NCBI GenBank assembly: GCA_003242085.1
Contig: QBML01000026.1
Coordinates: forward strand, 1-64,000
Length of the DNA stretch: 64,000 nucleotides
From: Pseudanabaena frigida
GTDB taxonomy: Bacteria; Cyanobacteriota; Cyanobacteriia; Pseudanabaenales; Pseudanabaenaceae
Direction of reading: 5' to 3'
The notes beneath the pieces were generated by a model. The model searched no databases. It was not told the origin of the DNA and saw only the letters and a program-made list of their open reading frames with translations. Position numbers and translations under genes: made by a program. This document shows positions 54,141 to 63,989 of the stretch, one piece after another (the first letter of the stretch is position 1; each line of letters opens with the position of its first letter).

Positions 54141-57100
54141 ACTAATCTTTGAATTTGTTCTATACCGTTGATAATTTCTTCTAATAGAAATTTGGCATTT
54201 GCAGGTAATTCTCCATTTTTACTAGTTTCTTCCAATATGCTAACTGGTCTAGCAATGCCGATAATACCGAGCGCTGCGCTCGAGCCTTTGATGAAATGAG
54301 CTTCACGTTCAACATCATGATATTGCTGTTGAGTAATAGCGATCTCTAATGATTCTATATGTTCGGGTAATGAGCTGATAAAAGCTTGTAATAGTTCTTG
54401 TTTAAAAGCCTCATTTCCACCGGACATTTCCTCAAGATATTGCCAATCTATTTCCACGGGAGTTTCAAGATTGCTTGTGTCCTGACAAATATTACCAGAT
54501 GTATCAATATCCAGATTCGGTGGAGAATTTTTAGGTTCTGCATCAGACTGAGTTGAACTATTATTAGCGAGAATCTGTGTCCAATGCGATAACTTTTTAG
54601 CTAGTTCCTCTTTACGCACTGGTTTACTTAGGTAGTCATCCATGCCTGATGCTAAACAGCGATTGCGATCTTCCTGCATGGCGTTAGCCGTAAGCGCAAT
54701 AATAGTAACTTTCGGCTTTGTATAGCCATTTTCTGCTTCGAGAACACGAATTTTGTTGCTAGTGCTATAGCCATCCAAAATTGGCATTTGACAATCCATT
54801 AAAATAATATCGTAATGAATTTGTGCAAACAATTCTAATACTTCCTTCCCATTTGCTGCAATATCAGTATGATATCCCAAGCTCTGAAGTTGATTGACGG
54901 CAACTTTTTGATTGACTAAACTGTCTTCTGCTAACAGAATTTTAAGGCTAGAAGGCGAAACTGGTGGAAGAATACATACTGGATAAATAGGCGATTCAAT
55001 AACTAATTTTTGCGTAATTCCAGAAATGATTTCAATCAAACAATTTAAAAGGCGCATCTTGCGGACAGGCTTGCGGAGATACTCAGTAAAACCAATCTCG
55101 ATCATACGAGTAGCATCTCCACCTTGATCGAGAGATGTCAACATAACCAAGTGAATATCCTTCAGCTTTGCCGAACTTTTAATTTGCATCCCTAGTTGCT
55201 CTCCGTCAAGTTCGGGCATTTGCATATCAAGGATCGCGATTTGATATGGATCGGTTTCAGCGATCGCCCTTTCTAAATAAGATAAAGTCAGATTGGATTG
55301 CTGAGTCGTATCAACGCGCATCCCAAAGCCAGTGAGTTGATGATAAAGAATATTGCAATTAGTAATACTGTCATCAACTACAAGTGCTCTCACCCCTTCT
55401 AGAATATCAACACCAGCATCCATGCGAGGACATTCAAGCTGTTTTTGAAAGGGAACCATAAACCAAAATGTCGATCCCTTACTCTCTTTGCTTTCTAGAT
55501 GGATTTCACCACCCATTAACTCTACAATTTGCTTGCAGATCGCTAAGCCTAAGCCAGTACCACCATATTGGCGAGTTGTAGAGGCATCAACTTGAGTGAA
55601 GGGCTGAAACAATTTTGCTTGGGCAGCTAAGGGAATACCAATCCCAGTGTCAATGATCGCAAATTTCAAAACTGCGTCGTTCTCAACTTCAGATTGGATC
55701 GTAACTTCAATTGTAACCTCACCTTTGGATGTAAACTTGATGGCATTGTTTGTCAAGTTTAATAAAACTTGGCGGAGACGACTAACATCACCTCGCAAAC
55801 ATTTGGGCACATTGGGATGAATAAATGAGGCTAATTCTATCCCTTTGAAATAAGCTGATGGAGCGAGGATTTCCGTAATTTCTTCAATGCTGACATCTAA
55901 ATCAAAGTCAAGATTCTCTAATTGCATTTCACCTGCTTCTAATTTGGAGAAATCAAGAATTTCATTAATAAGATTTAAGAGATGATCGCCGCTAGAGCGG
56001 ATTGTATTGGCAAAGTCTCGCTGACGGGCATCTAGATCTGTATCCAGCAATAGTCCTGTCATACCGATAACGGCGTTCATAGGAGTGCGTATCTCATGAC
56101 TCATTGTTGCTAAAAAAGAGCTTTTGGCTACTGTGGCTTGTTCGGCTTCGGCGCGGGCGATCTCTAGAGCCACGTTCTGCTCTTGTAAAAGTTTAAGTTG
56201 TTCTTTTTCTTGAGCAAGCAATCGTGACTGGGCGATCGCAATCCCAATTTGATCGGCAAGCTGGCTCAGTAGATTGACTTCAAAGGATTCCCAATGTCTT
56301 GGGACCGAACATTGATGGGCGATCAATAGTCCCCACAACTGCTCATTTTCGAGAATGGGAACAACGAGATTTGCTTGCACTTGGAAACCTGTCAAAAGTT
56401 CCTTGTGACATCCACTGAGATCTGACTCAGCGACATTATCAATCGTTAGCTTTTGTCCATTTTGATAGACTTGCCAATACCCTGATTGAAAACAAGTATC
56501 TTGGATATCAGCATTCAGCGAAGATCGCCATTTAGGGTTGAGCGATTCTACTTCTACTGTGCCACTCCAATCGGGATGAAATCTATAAATTAGGACGCGA
56601 TCGGCTCTAATAAATTTGCGGATTTCGCTTACAGATGTATTCAGGATTTCCTTGAGATTTAGGGACTGACGAATACGCAGAGCAATGTCAGAAAGCAATA
56701 GCGATCGCCAGTTCTGCTTGTGCAAATCTCTCTCGATTTTGCGCTTTTCCATGAATTGACCGATCTGTCTACCGATCGCTGACACTACGCTGAGTAGTTC
56801 GGGACTAGAATTCTGACACTGACGGCTAAACATCGTAATCACTGCCAAAACTGCCTCATTCTCACCATATATTGGAAAACTTAACGCATAGTTGACACCT
56901 ACTTTTTTGACAACTTCTGATTTATAAAAATTAGGATATTGGTCAATCTCTACATATTTAGCAGTTCCTTCCGCCCAAACTGAACCAATCAACCCAGAAC
57001 CATATTGAACAGTCATCATTTGGTGAGTGCGAATTATTTCTACTGCGTCAATTGTTGGTTTAGCATAGTTTGTCATGAGGGTTAAGTTGCGAGGATAGCT

Positions 57101-58210
57101 ACTAGTCAGCCATAGCTCCGCGATATCCCAAGACAATTGCTCGCAGAGTGTCCGTAAAATCCTGATGGCAGCACTACGAAAGCTAGATGATTCGGCAAGA
57201 GCTAGGGCGATTTGATTTTGGGCAATTACCAATTTGTCGGTCTGGCGACGGCGCAGGCGATCGCGTTCTGCCTCCTTTTGAGAAGTAATATCTTTAGCAA
57301 CACCTAGAAATCCTGTAAGCTCTTTTCGCTCATTGCGAATGGCTGTAATCGATAACAAGACGGGAATGCGATCGCCATTTTTACAAATGTAAGTCCATTC
57401 TCTCTCAAATACTTCCCCTAACTTTGCCTTAGCTACAAACACCTCAAAGCCAACTTCAATAGTTTGGTTTAATTCTGCTGATAATTGATGTGAACTCTCA
57501 ATGATTTCATTAATGTCATGGAAGATAGCAGGATTTTGACCGATTACTTCCGATGCTTCATATCCCAACATTGCTTCTGCGCCTGAGTTGAAGGATTGAA
57601 TAACACCTTGCAAGTCAGTAGAAATAACTGATAAGTCAACACTATCCAAAATTGCCTTTTGAAGTATTGCAGCTTGACTGGAAGATTCGAGCACTGACAC
57701 AAGGAGTGTGGCTGCTTCGTTGTTTCGTCGTAACTCTAACTGGCTCATTACTAAACGACTAAGCGCTTCGAGTTGTTGAATCTGCGTAGGTGTCAAGTCT
57801 CGTGGGTGGCGATCGATGACGCATAAAGTCCCTAAGGTAAAATTATCGGAAGTCCGTAAAGGCACTCCAGCATAAAAGCGAATATTAGGCTCGTTAACTA
57901 CTAAGGGATTATCAGCAAAACGAGAATCTTTGAGTACGTCAGGAACATTTAACATTGCCTCATTAGCAACTGCATGACCACAGAAAGAAATATCGCGTAC
58001 TGTCTCTGAGGCTTCGATGCCAACTTTCGACTTAAACCACTGGCGATCGCGATCGATTAAAGATATCAAGGCGATCGGTGTGCAGCAGATACTTGCAGCT
58101 AGTTGGGTTAAGTCATCATATTCCTGCTCTGGCAATGTATCGAGAATGTTATATCGTTCGAGAGCAGCTTGGCGATCGCTTTCATTTAACGGTATTTGAG
58201 GCTTCTGCAT
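54122..58210 (-). CDS. Hybrid histidine kinase with a DXCF-type cyanobacteriochrome GAF
   Basis: 1362 residues from ATG. Order: GAF1 (~22-165), PAS (~185-315), GAF2 (~330-480), GAF3 (~500-670), HisKA with His705 ([10 protein letters not shown]), HATPase, receiver 1 (Asp995, [12 protein letters not shown]), receiver 2 (Asp1139, [11 protein letters not shown]) and HPt (His1305, [13 protein letters not shown]). GAF3 carries the canonical bilin-binding Cys601-His602 (SGCHKELL) and a DXCF motif (DTCF, Cys573). The 28-residue spacing equals that of TePixJ, so a two-cysteine, blue-absorbing phycoviolobilin/phycocyanobilin photosensor is predicted. Signal should pass through the complete phosphorelay, perhaps to the adjacent REC-PP2C protein or the receiver at 36328. 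Confidence 0.9.
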   Translation of the reverse strand: MQKPQIPLNESDRQAALERYNILDTLPEQEYDDLTQLAASICCTPIALISLIDRDRQWFKSKVGIEASETVRDISFCGHAVANEAMLNVPDVLKDSRFADNPLVVNEPNIRFYAGVPLRTSDNFTLGTLCVIDRHPRDLTPTQIQQLEALSRLVMSQLELRRNNEAATLLVSVLESSSQAAILQKAILDSVDLSVISTDLQGVIQSFNSGAEAMLGYEASEVIGQNPAIFHDINEIIESSHQLSAELNQTIEVGFEVFVAKAKLGEVFEREWTYICKNGDRIPVLLSITAIRNERKELTGFLGVAKDITSQKEAERDRLRRRQTDKLVIAQNQIALALAESSSFRSAAIRILRTLCEQLSWDIAELWLTSSYPRNLTLMTNYAKPTIDAVEIIRTHQMMTVQYGSGLIGSVWAEGTAKYVEIDQYPNFYKSEVVKKVGVNYALSFPIYGENEAVLAVITMFSRQCQNSSPELLSVVSAIGRQIGQFMEKRKIERDLHKQNWRSLLLSDIALRIRQSLNLKEILNTSVSEIRKFIRADRVLIYRFHPDWSGTVEVESLNPKWRSSLNADIQDTCFQSGYWQVYQNGQKLTIDNVAESDLSGCHKELLTGFQVQANLVVPILENEQLWGLLIAHQCSVPRHWESFEVNLLSQLADQIGIAIAQSRLLAQEKEQLKLLQEQNVALEIARAEAEQATVAKSSFLATMSHEIRTPMNAVIGMTGLLLDTDLDARQRDFANTIRSSGDHLLNLINEILDFSKLEAGEMQLENLDFDLDVSIEEITEILAPSAYFKGIELASFIHPNVPKCLRGDVSRLRQVLLNLTNNAIKFTSKGEVTIEVTIQSEVENDAVLKFAIIDTGIGIPLAAQAKLFQPFTQVDASTTRQYGGTGLGLAICKQIVELMGGEIHLESKESKGSTFWFMVPFQKQLECPRMDAGVDILEGVRALVVDDSITNCNILYHQLTGFGMRVDTTQQSNLTLSYLERAIAETDPYQIAILDMQMPELDGEQLGMQIKSSAKLKDIHLVMLTSLDQGGDATRMIEIGFTEYLRKPVRKMRLLNCLIEIISGITQKLVIESPIYPVCILPPVSPSSLKILLAEDSLVNQKVAVNQLQSLGYHTDIAANGKEVLELFAQIHYDIILMDCQMPILDGYSTSNKIRVLEAENGYTKPKVTIIALTANAMQEDRNRCLASGMDDYLSKPVRKEELAKKLSHWTQILANNSSTQSDAEPKNSPPNLDIDTSGNICQDTSNLETPVEIDWQYLEEMSGGNEAFKQELLQAFISSLPEHIESLEIAITQQQYHDVEREAHFIKGSSAALGIIGIARPVSILEETSKNGELPANAKFLLEEIINGIEQIQRLVQSTDI

Positions 58211-58780
58211 AAAATTAAACCGAATAAACCGAGTAGATAAATAAAATAAAAATTAAATTAGAAGAAAGAGAACCAAGAATGTAAGATTCTAACCGTATTT
58301 CAGAGAAAGAATTAGTTTAACCGAAAACAAAAAGCGAGAACCGCAGACACGTTTTGGTTAGATATGTCTATTACCTACTGTAATTATTATGGACGATCTA
58401 ATGTTTGCTTGTTGTTATCCTATTACTAACTGACGTTATGTGGATGGAATTCCTGCGATCATTTAAGTCTAGGGCTGTCACAGGGGCGTAGTCCCTACAT
58501 AATCTAAATTATTGGTAAGAGCAATCCCCCCGTAGTTGTCCTGCGTTGCTAGCTGCAAGAGATCTATCCCCGTAACAATAGTTACTATTACTTAGCATTA
58601 AACTTAAGAACATGTTTAAGAATTCTATAATACATAGAATTTAGTTTGAAATTCTAGAAATCTAGCCCCCTAAGTCGCCTAATTTTGAAGGTGTAAGTCT
58701 AGTTCCCTCGCAATTGGCGCACAAAAATTACAATTCTTAAATAGGCTCTAGGATAAGAGAAATAAATCAGCTTGTGTTTT
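58211..58780. other. Long intergenic region, no gene seen
   Basis: 570 bp, AT-rich with several stops in all frames. It contains the promoter side of the hybrid-kinase gene and the 3' flank of the small minus-strand gene at 58781. A loose set of short repeats (CATAGAATTTAG, GAAATTCTAG) occurs near 58635-58665 but forms no convincing structure. No tRNA or known RNA shape was recognised. Confidence 0.45.
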
Positions 58781-59158
58781 TTATGGGGATTGACAGGAAA
58801 GTAGCTTGGGTTGTGAATAGCTTGCCTGTAGCTGTTTTTGTCGCTCCTGATTAAAGCGCCCATAGGTATTGAGCGATCGCACAGTATCGGGAGAAGGAAT
58901 TGTCGATAAAACTTCTTGTCCAATATCGCTAAAGGTAATCACTTCCTTAATTTGCAGATCGCGGTTTTGGTGTTGTTGGTAAAGATCGTTGTAAGCAGAG
59001 GCGATCGCTAGCCATTTATCTTGAGGACAAAAACTGCGATCGATGAGAATGGTAATTTGTGTAGGTGGCAAAGCAAAGGCGATCGCACTGCCCACAATGC
59101 CAAATCCTAACCATCCCAAACCAAGAGTAGTTATCAGTTTACGATCGAGTTTATTCAT
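58781..59158 (-). CDS. Small exported or membrane-anchored protein, unknown
   Basis: 125 residues from ATG. One hydrophobic segment near the N-terminus (LGLGWLGFGIVGSAIAFAL) acts as signal or anchor. The following ITILIDRSFCPQDKWLAIASAYNDLYQQ resembles the first strand and helix of a solute-binding or VWA-associated protein, but no family is recognised. It lies 15 bp downstream of the VWA lipoprotein gene and is probably co-transcribed and functionally linked with it. Confidence 0.7.
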   Translation of the reverse strand: MNKLDRKLITTLGLGWLGFGIVGSAIAFALPPTQITILIDRSFCPQDKWLAIASAYNDLYQQHQNRDLQIKEVITFSDIGQEVLSTIPSPDTVRSLNTYGRFNQERQKQLQASYSQPKLLSCQSP

Positions 59159-59173
59159 AGGTTTTTGATGGGT

Positions 59174-60937
59174 TTATAGATTAGTTTGAAAGATTTCCTT
59201 GAGAAGGTTCTGCACGTTCTGCGGTGTACCGACTTGAACTGTAGACTCGCGTAGGGCAGCGATCGCCTTTAGTTCTTGTTGATTGACTTCGCCATAGGCG
59301 ATCGGATAAATCCGCACATCGCTAAACTTCATCAGATCCTTGACTTCCTCAAATTTTAATCCTGAAGTTACTTCACCATCAGTTAATAACAGCAAGCGAA
59401 AGACTCCTGTAGGATCGGCTTTGCGGCGTTCCATGAGTGGGGCTAAACCTGCGATCGCACCATCATACAGGGCAGTATTCCCGTCAGCTTCGAGAACATC
59501 GATCGCTGCTAGTAAGCGCTTGTGTTGCAGAGCGTCGAAGGGAGATAGGTTGACTATATTTTTGACGCGATCGCTAAAAGTGATTAAACCAACCTGATTT
59601 CCAGCATTGATTTCTTTAGTCGCAATGCGTAATCCTTCCTTCACTGCTTGCATTCTCGCACCAGCCATCGAGCCACTGGTATCAATCACCAACATCATAT
59701 AAACAGTACGCCCACCATCTTTGCGCTGCTTCCAAAAAGTGAGTGCAGTTTTCAGGACTTCTCCAGAAGGATTAACAGGTAAGTCTTTACGTTTGAGATG
59801 CTCTAGAATTTCAGGAGTTGCTAAAGCTAGCTTTTGCATTGGTTCAGAAGTTGCAAACTCAGAAAACTTTTGTAATGCTTCCTGTTGTTCGGGAGTATTC
59901 CAATCAAATCCGACCAAAGGCGCATTATGAGGCAAGCCAAAGGGAACATAGGCAACTTGCTCAAAACCAGGTAACTTCTTCAGTGAGTTAAAGGCAACTC
60001 CATCAAGTGGAAAGGCTTGCATCTTTTGTTGATCGCGTATAAAGATATCTTTTAGCTCTAGAGTTGTAACCGATGTAACGATAACTTGCTTCTGGAAAGC
60101 ATCAAATACAGAACTAACTTGGGGAACCTTTAAGTCTTGGACTGTTAGAGGTTGCTTGTCGCGATCGTGTCCTGCGGCTCTCCAGAGAATTGTATAAAGG
60201 AGGTTTAAAGCAGTCGAACTGGAATAGGGGTTGGGGTAGCCAATCGAGACTTTGCCTGTGGTGATGGCATCTAGCAATCTCTCGAATGTTACCTCTCCGC
60301 CTTTAGCTAGTTCTTGATAGGTATCTCCTCTCACGGCAAAACCTGTGCCGTTAGGCTGTAGTACTGATGCGATCGGGGTTGGGGTAATTCCATCGCTTTT
60401 GAGAATGTCAATCCACAGATCGCTAGATGGGCTAAAGGCGGCAGGCTTGACAGTTTTAGAAGCAATCAACCGTTCGCCTAAGCCAGAGGGAGCATTCCGA
60501 ATGCCGACTCGGATCGCTTGTCCCGATTGTGTTGTAACATTTTTAGCATTGAAAGCTTCGGCAACATCAACGAGCCAGCGTTCATCTTGTTTCTGAGCAT
60601 TAGCTTTTTCCGCAGAGCTAAAAATCTCGACGTAAACCTGTTTAGTATCTTTGGTCGGCTGAGCACCATACAATGGAAAATCTTCTATTTTTGGCAGAGG
60701 TTCTTTAATGCTATCAGTGGAATATCGCGCCGCCAACGCATCAGGTATTAATGCTTGTTCGATTTTAATCTTGGGTAGAAAATCCTTTTGTATCGATTGG
60801 AGCGCTGACTCAAAATCTACAGGTGGTTTCGGACTACAAGCTACAAGTAACGTCAGGCTAAGCCCGATCGCAAACCAAAGCGATCTTAGAGTTTTGAGCC
60901 TTTTGAATAGGCGATCGCGAAATATAATTTTCATCAT
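59174..60937 (-). CDS. Lipoprotein with solute-binding-like and VWA domains
   Basis: 587 residues from the double ATG at 60937/60934 (an ATG at 60958 would add seven residues and is less like a signal peptide). Lipobox LLVAC places Cys34 at the mature end. Residues ~95-385 resemble an extracellular solute-binding protein (family 11-like: SSDLWIDILKSDG, KVSIGYPNPYSSSTALNLL). Residues ~405-587 are a von Willebrand A domain with MIDAS VIDTSGSMAG and LLLLTDGEVTSG. This architecture is known as substrate-binding and VWA-domain protein. It is periplasmic, lipid-anchored; ligand and role are unknown. Its 5' end is partly duplicated at 62239-62297. Confidence 0.87.
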   Translation of the reverse strand: MMKIIFRDRLFKRLKTLRSLWFAIGLSLTLLVACSPKPPVDFESALQSIQKDFLPKIKIEQALIPDALAARYSTDSIKEPLPKIEDFPLYGAQPTKDTKQVYVEIFSSAEKANAQKQDERWLVDVAEAFNAKNVTTQSGQAIRVGIRNAPSGLGERLIASKTVKPAAFSPSSDLWIDILKSDGITPTPIASVLQPNGTGFAVRGDTYQELAKGGEVTFERLLDAITTGKVSIGYPNPYSSSTALNLLYTILWRAAGHDRDKQPLTVQDLKVPQVSSVFDAFQKQVIVTSVTTLELKDIFIRDQQKMQAFPLDGVAFNSLKKLPGFEQVAYVPFGLPHNAPLVGFDWNTPEQQEALQKFSEFATSEPMQKLALATPEILEHLKRKDLPVNPSGEVLKTALTFWKQRKDGGRTVYMMLVIDTSGSMAGARMQAVKEGLRIATKEINAGNQVGLITFSDRVKNIVNLSPFDALQHKRLLAAIDVLEADGNTALYDGAIAGLAPLMERRKADPTGVFRLLLLTDGEVTSGLKFEEVKDLMKFSDVRIYPIAYGEVNQQELKAIAALRESTVQVGTPQNVQNLLKEIFQTNL

Positions 60938-61025
60938 GTTTGTTGTTTTAGTATACATAAACTTTTTCTCTTAAGATTTGATTGTTTAATAAAGTGATTA
61001 GATAACAACTTATGATGATTTTTTA

Positions 61026-62065
61026 TCAATCATGGGTTTTTTCGACTATTTCTTTAATTAATTGATAAGAGTCAAGTTGTAGAAAGCAACTTATTAAATC
61101 AGCTAATTTATGAGCTTCAATATCACAAAATTGATAATAGTCATTTAAAGAAAGAATCAAGGGTTCTAAACTAACTTTCTTATGTACTAGTCTGTTTATA
61201 TCTACTGAAACTAATTCAGCGTTAATTTTACTGTAAAGCTTGATTTTATATTGTGAGTTTACATGGAAACTTTTCATCAACTCTTCACTATTAATCTCTA
61301 CTAAATAAACTTGTTTTATTTCATGTAGTGGTATTTCAAGTAAAATTCTTTTTTTGTAATTACTTAAAACTCTAAGCTTGTCATTTTCTTTATCGAAAAC
61401 ATAACCATAGATGGATTTTTTAGATGCATATATAGAGATAAATGTCCATATAATTATTGTAATTACAAACGCATATGCCAATGAAGTAAAGAAATATCTA
61501 AGGGATGAGTAACCAGATATGCATAAAAAATTAAAAAAGATGATTTATTGGTTTGGATGTATATTTTCGACTGTTTTTTATCTTGCAAAAAATCGTTTAG
61601 TTTATATATTTGTCCTTCTAGTAAATCAGGGGCAGTATAAATATAAATTTTTTCATTTTTAGTAGCAAGCACTAATAGATCATTTCTATATACGGAGCTA
61701 TCTTTAGTTGATAGGATCTCAACATATTTCTTGGTACCCTCAATCAAATTTTGATGTTTAGAATCGATGGCTTTTTCTAAAGATCCAAATAAAGACGATC
61801 CAGTTAATGAACATGTAACGTGAGAGTCAATACGACTACAATTTAATTTTGAATAATTTAAAGCTGTTGGCATCATAATAAATTCGTCAATTACTGAAAT
61901 CGTTAGAAAAAATGGAACATTAATTCCCAAAAAAATTTCTAAAGTAATTAAAACAATAATAACAATAATAACATCCTTAACAAGTAAAAAAGGATTGGGA
62001 AATTCCTCAAGAACGAGTTTTGTATCGCTATAGCTAATACCTTTATATTTCAATGGTGATGACAT
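61026..62065 (-). pseudogene. Frameshifted two-helix membrane protein, paralogue of 62410-63237
   Basis: Two frames (62065-61463, 200 codons, and 61481-61026, 151 codons) together match the intact 275-residue neighbour. The first gives LNCSRIDSHVTCSLTGSSLFG and QIYKLNDFLQDK (neighbour: LNCSRDKSEISCSLTGTNSYG and QIYRLDSFLNNP). The second gives YVFDKENDKLRVL and IPLHEIKQVYLV (neighbour: YIFDKENNRITI and IGFKKIKQVNLV). The frame changes near 61487-61510; the second frame stays open upstream as YFFTSLAYAFVIT. Either a pseudogene, a sequencing error, or a split two-gene form with a TTG start. Function unknown. Confidence 0.7.
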
Positions 62066-62082
62066 AGCAATTTTCTCCCTGT

Positions 62083-62245
62083 TTAGTTCTTGTTTGCTTG
62101 CAAAGTGATTTTATTTGTATCGATCGCTAGTCTCAACTGAGCAGGAAGCTCCATTTTGAGATTAGAACTATTGCGATCTAGTGAAAGTAATAGAACTTGA
62201 TCTTGTAAATTTTGTAGAAGTTCATGAGTTTCTTGGATGCGATCG
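62083..62245 (-). pseudogene. Duplicated 3' end of the 63255-63989 gene
   Basis: On the minus strand this encodes HELLQNLQDQVLLLSLDRNS and, after ~15 more residues, NKITLQANKN and stop. It differs from the end of the intact gene at only a few positions. It starts abruptly at a GCGATCGC octamer (62239-62246) and lacks the first ~190 codons, so it is a duplication scar with no start of its own. Confidence 0.85.
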
Positions 62246-62297
62246 CAAACCAAAGCGATCGCAGAGTTTTGAGCTTTTTGAATAGGCGATCGTTTAA
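62239..62297 (-). pseudogene. Duplicated 5' end of the VWA lipoprotein gene
   Basis: The minus strand encodes NDRLFKKLKTLRSLWFAIA, nearly the same as FRDRLFKRLKTLRSLWFAIG at the start of the lipoprotein gene (60865-60920). It is joined at GCGATCGC (62239-62246) to the 3' end of the neighbouring membrane-protein gene. The resulting short chimeric frame (62178-62405) is unlikely to be functional. Confidence 0.8.
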
Positions 62298-62409
62298 TTC
62301 TCTTAGTCTTTTGTTTAGCGTATTGGCAAACATAATATTGTTCTCATTGGTTGTCAAACTAATCTTTTTCTTAAAAAAAGAACATTCTATAGGATTCCTT
62401 AACAAATAT

Positions 62410-63237
62410 TTAAAGCCGAACTTCTATCGTTTGATAAGGTTCAAGGTGCAAGAACGAGCAAATTGAGTCAGCGATTTTCGAACCAGATGTGTAATGGAGA
62501 TCTATCGATAGCAAATCAGAATCATCATTACCAATAAGAAGTATTTTCTCACTCATATTTTCATCACTTTTTATTACAAGTACCAAATTGACTTGTTTGA
62601 TTTTTTTAAACCCAATCTCAAGGGATAAATCTTTTCTCAAAACTCTTTTAATCGTAATTCTATTGTTTTCTTTGTCAAAAATATATTTTTTAGAATCGAC
62701 TATGCTTTTAACAATATATATAATAGGTATTACAAAACAAAGATCCCGATAAATCACGTAAAATGGTGACATTGATAAAATTTTACGTTCATTCGATCTT
62801 CTTGTCTCTATCTTGACTGCATTCTGTGTTGGATTATTTAAAAAACTATCTAATCGATATATCTGATCTGCAATAACAGATTTATGGGTAAAAAGAAAGA
62901 TCTCTTTTTTGTTTGTTACCAAGACTATCCAATTATCTACTCCATTATCTTCACGAGAAATTTCCATTCGTACTCCAAGCAATTTCTCGTTTCTAGAAGA
63001 AAGAACTTGCTCTATATTTCCATACGAATTTGTACCAGTAAGCGAGCAAGATATTTCACTTTTATCTCGGCTACAATTTAAGCTTGCTTTATTCAATCGA
63101 CTAAGAGAGATTATTAGATCTCCAAATGTAAGATATAGCGCAAACAAAATAAAAGGTGAAGAAACAAGGATTATGCATAAAATGTGTACTATTGAAGTGT
63201 TTAGAAACACAAGTTTATTTGGAGGATTGCTAATCAT
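62410..63237 (-). CDS. Membrane protein, two predicted helices, unknown family
   Basis: 275 residues from ATG. Membrane segments near residues 14-40 (IVHILCIILVSSPFILFALYL) and near 160-180 (DLCFVIPIIYIVKSIV) flank an extra-cytoplasmic loop with a Cys pair (LNCSRDKSEISC) likely to form a disulfide. The C-terminal ~95 residues (KYIFDKENNRITI ... KKIKQVNLV) look like a PH-like or bPH beta domain in the cytosol. The family was not recognised. It is the intact member of a duplicated pair; the other copy at 61026-62065 is frameshifted. AT-rich compared with neighbours. Confidence 0.75.
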   Translation of the reverse strand: MISNPPNKLVFLNTSIVHILCIILVSSPFILFALYLTFGDLIISLSRLNKASLNCSRDKSEISCSLTGTNSYGNIEQVLSSRNEKLLGVRMEISREDNGVDNWIVLVTNKKEIFLFTHKSVIADQIYRLDSFLNNPTQNAVKIETRRSNERKILSMSPFYVIYRDLCFVIPIIYIVKSIVDSKKYIFDKENNRITIKRVLRKDLSLEIGFKKIKQVNLVLVIKSDENMSEKILLIGNDDSDLLSIDLHYTSGSKIADSICSFLHLEPYQTIEVRL

Positions 63238-63254
63238 GATTTTCTCGTTCTTAA

Positions 63255-63989
63255 CTAATTTTCGTTTGCTTGCAAAGTAATTTTGTTTGTGTCGATCGCT
63301 AGTCTCAACTGAGCGGGAATCTCCATTTTGAAGTTAGAACTATTGCGATCTAGCGAAAGCAATAGAACTTGATCTTGTAAGTTTTGTAAAAGTTCGTGAG
63401 TCGCTTGGAGGCGATCGTAGCTGGCTTGTAAACGTCGCTGCGCCACCACACGATAGTTCTCAGACTTCACCTGACCAATAGTCGTGATCGCATCAGCAAC
63501 CTGCTCAGCTAAAGCCAAAACAGTGATCAAAGTCTCTAAAATATCCACCGTCATATCTGACTCCTTCTCAACTATTTTTTCAGCATAAGCATGAATCTCT
63601 CTCGTCCATGCCTTCGCCCTGCGCCACTGCATCCCAGTAGCTAGAGATTTGCGTTCCAATGCTTCCACTTTTGAGGCAAATACATAGCGATCGAGCAAAT
63701 TATTTTCATTCAGCCAAGCAAATTCTTTCTTTACCTGCCACGCCCACGCACCAAATACAATCGCCGCGATCGCACCACCACTAGCAATCACAATCGGACG
63801 CGGACGCAGTACTGCTACAAAACAAGCCAAACCCAAAGCCGTTCCTGCCAAAAGCATATAGGTTTGTGGTAATTGGAATAGCTTTGTCCTTTTATTACTC
63901 CGACTAAGCGATTTTTGAGGTGATACTTCTATCATTGGTGTTACTACTGGCATTGTTGTTTTGGTTGGTGCTGGTAGAGGTATTGTCAC
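63255..63989 (-). CDS. Membrane protein with C-terminal coiled coil, unknown
   Basis: 244 residues from ATG near the window edge. A Pro/Thr-rich start precedes two adjacent membrane helices (MLLAGTALGLACFVAVL and IVIASGGAIAAIVFGAWAW, about residues 45-85). A long helical region follows (residues ~130-210) with heptad-like LQASYDRLQATHELLQNLQDQVLLL. Its position near the VWA lipoprotein suggests a shared envelope function, but no family is recognised; further genes of the cluster probably lie outside the window. The 3' end is duplicated at 62083-62245. Confidence 0.75.
   Translation of the reverse strand: MTIPLPAPTKTTMPVVTPMIEVSPQKSLSRSNKRTKLFQLPQTYMLLAGTALGLACFVAVLRPRPIVIASGGAIAAIVFGAWAWQVKKEFAWLNENNLLDRYVFASKVEALERKSLATGMQWRRAKAWTREIHAYAEKIVEKESDMTVDILETLITVLALAEQVADAITTIGQVKSENYRVVAQRRLQASYDRLQATHELLQNLQDQVLLLSLDRNSSNFKMEIPAQLRLAIDTNKITLQANEN

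Noticed and set aside
58211-58780. Possible tRNA or structured RNA gene in the long gap
   Set aside because: No cloverleaf, T-loop consensus or CCA end could be found; only weak short repeats.
62178-62405. 75-codon minus-strand frame as a real gene
   Set aside because: It is a chimera formed at a duplication joint: start of the VWA lipoprotein frame fused out of frame to the end of another gene.
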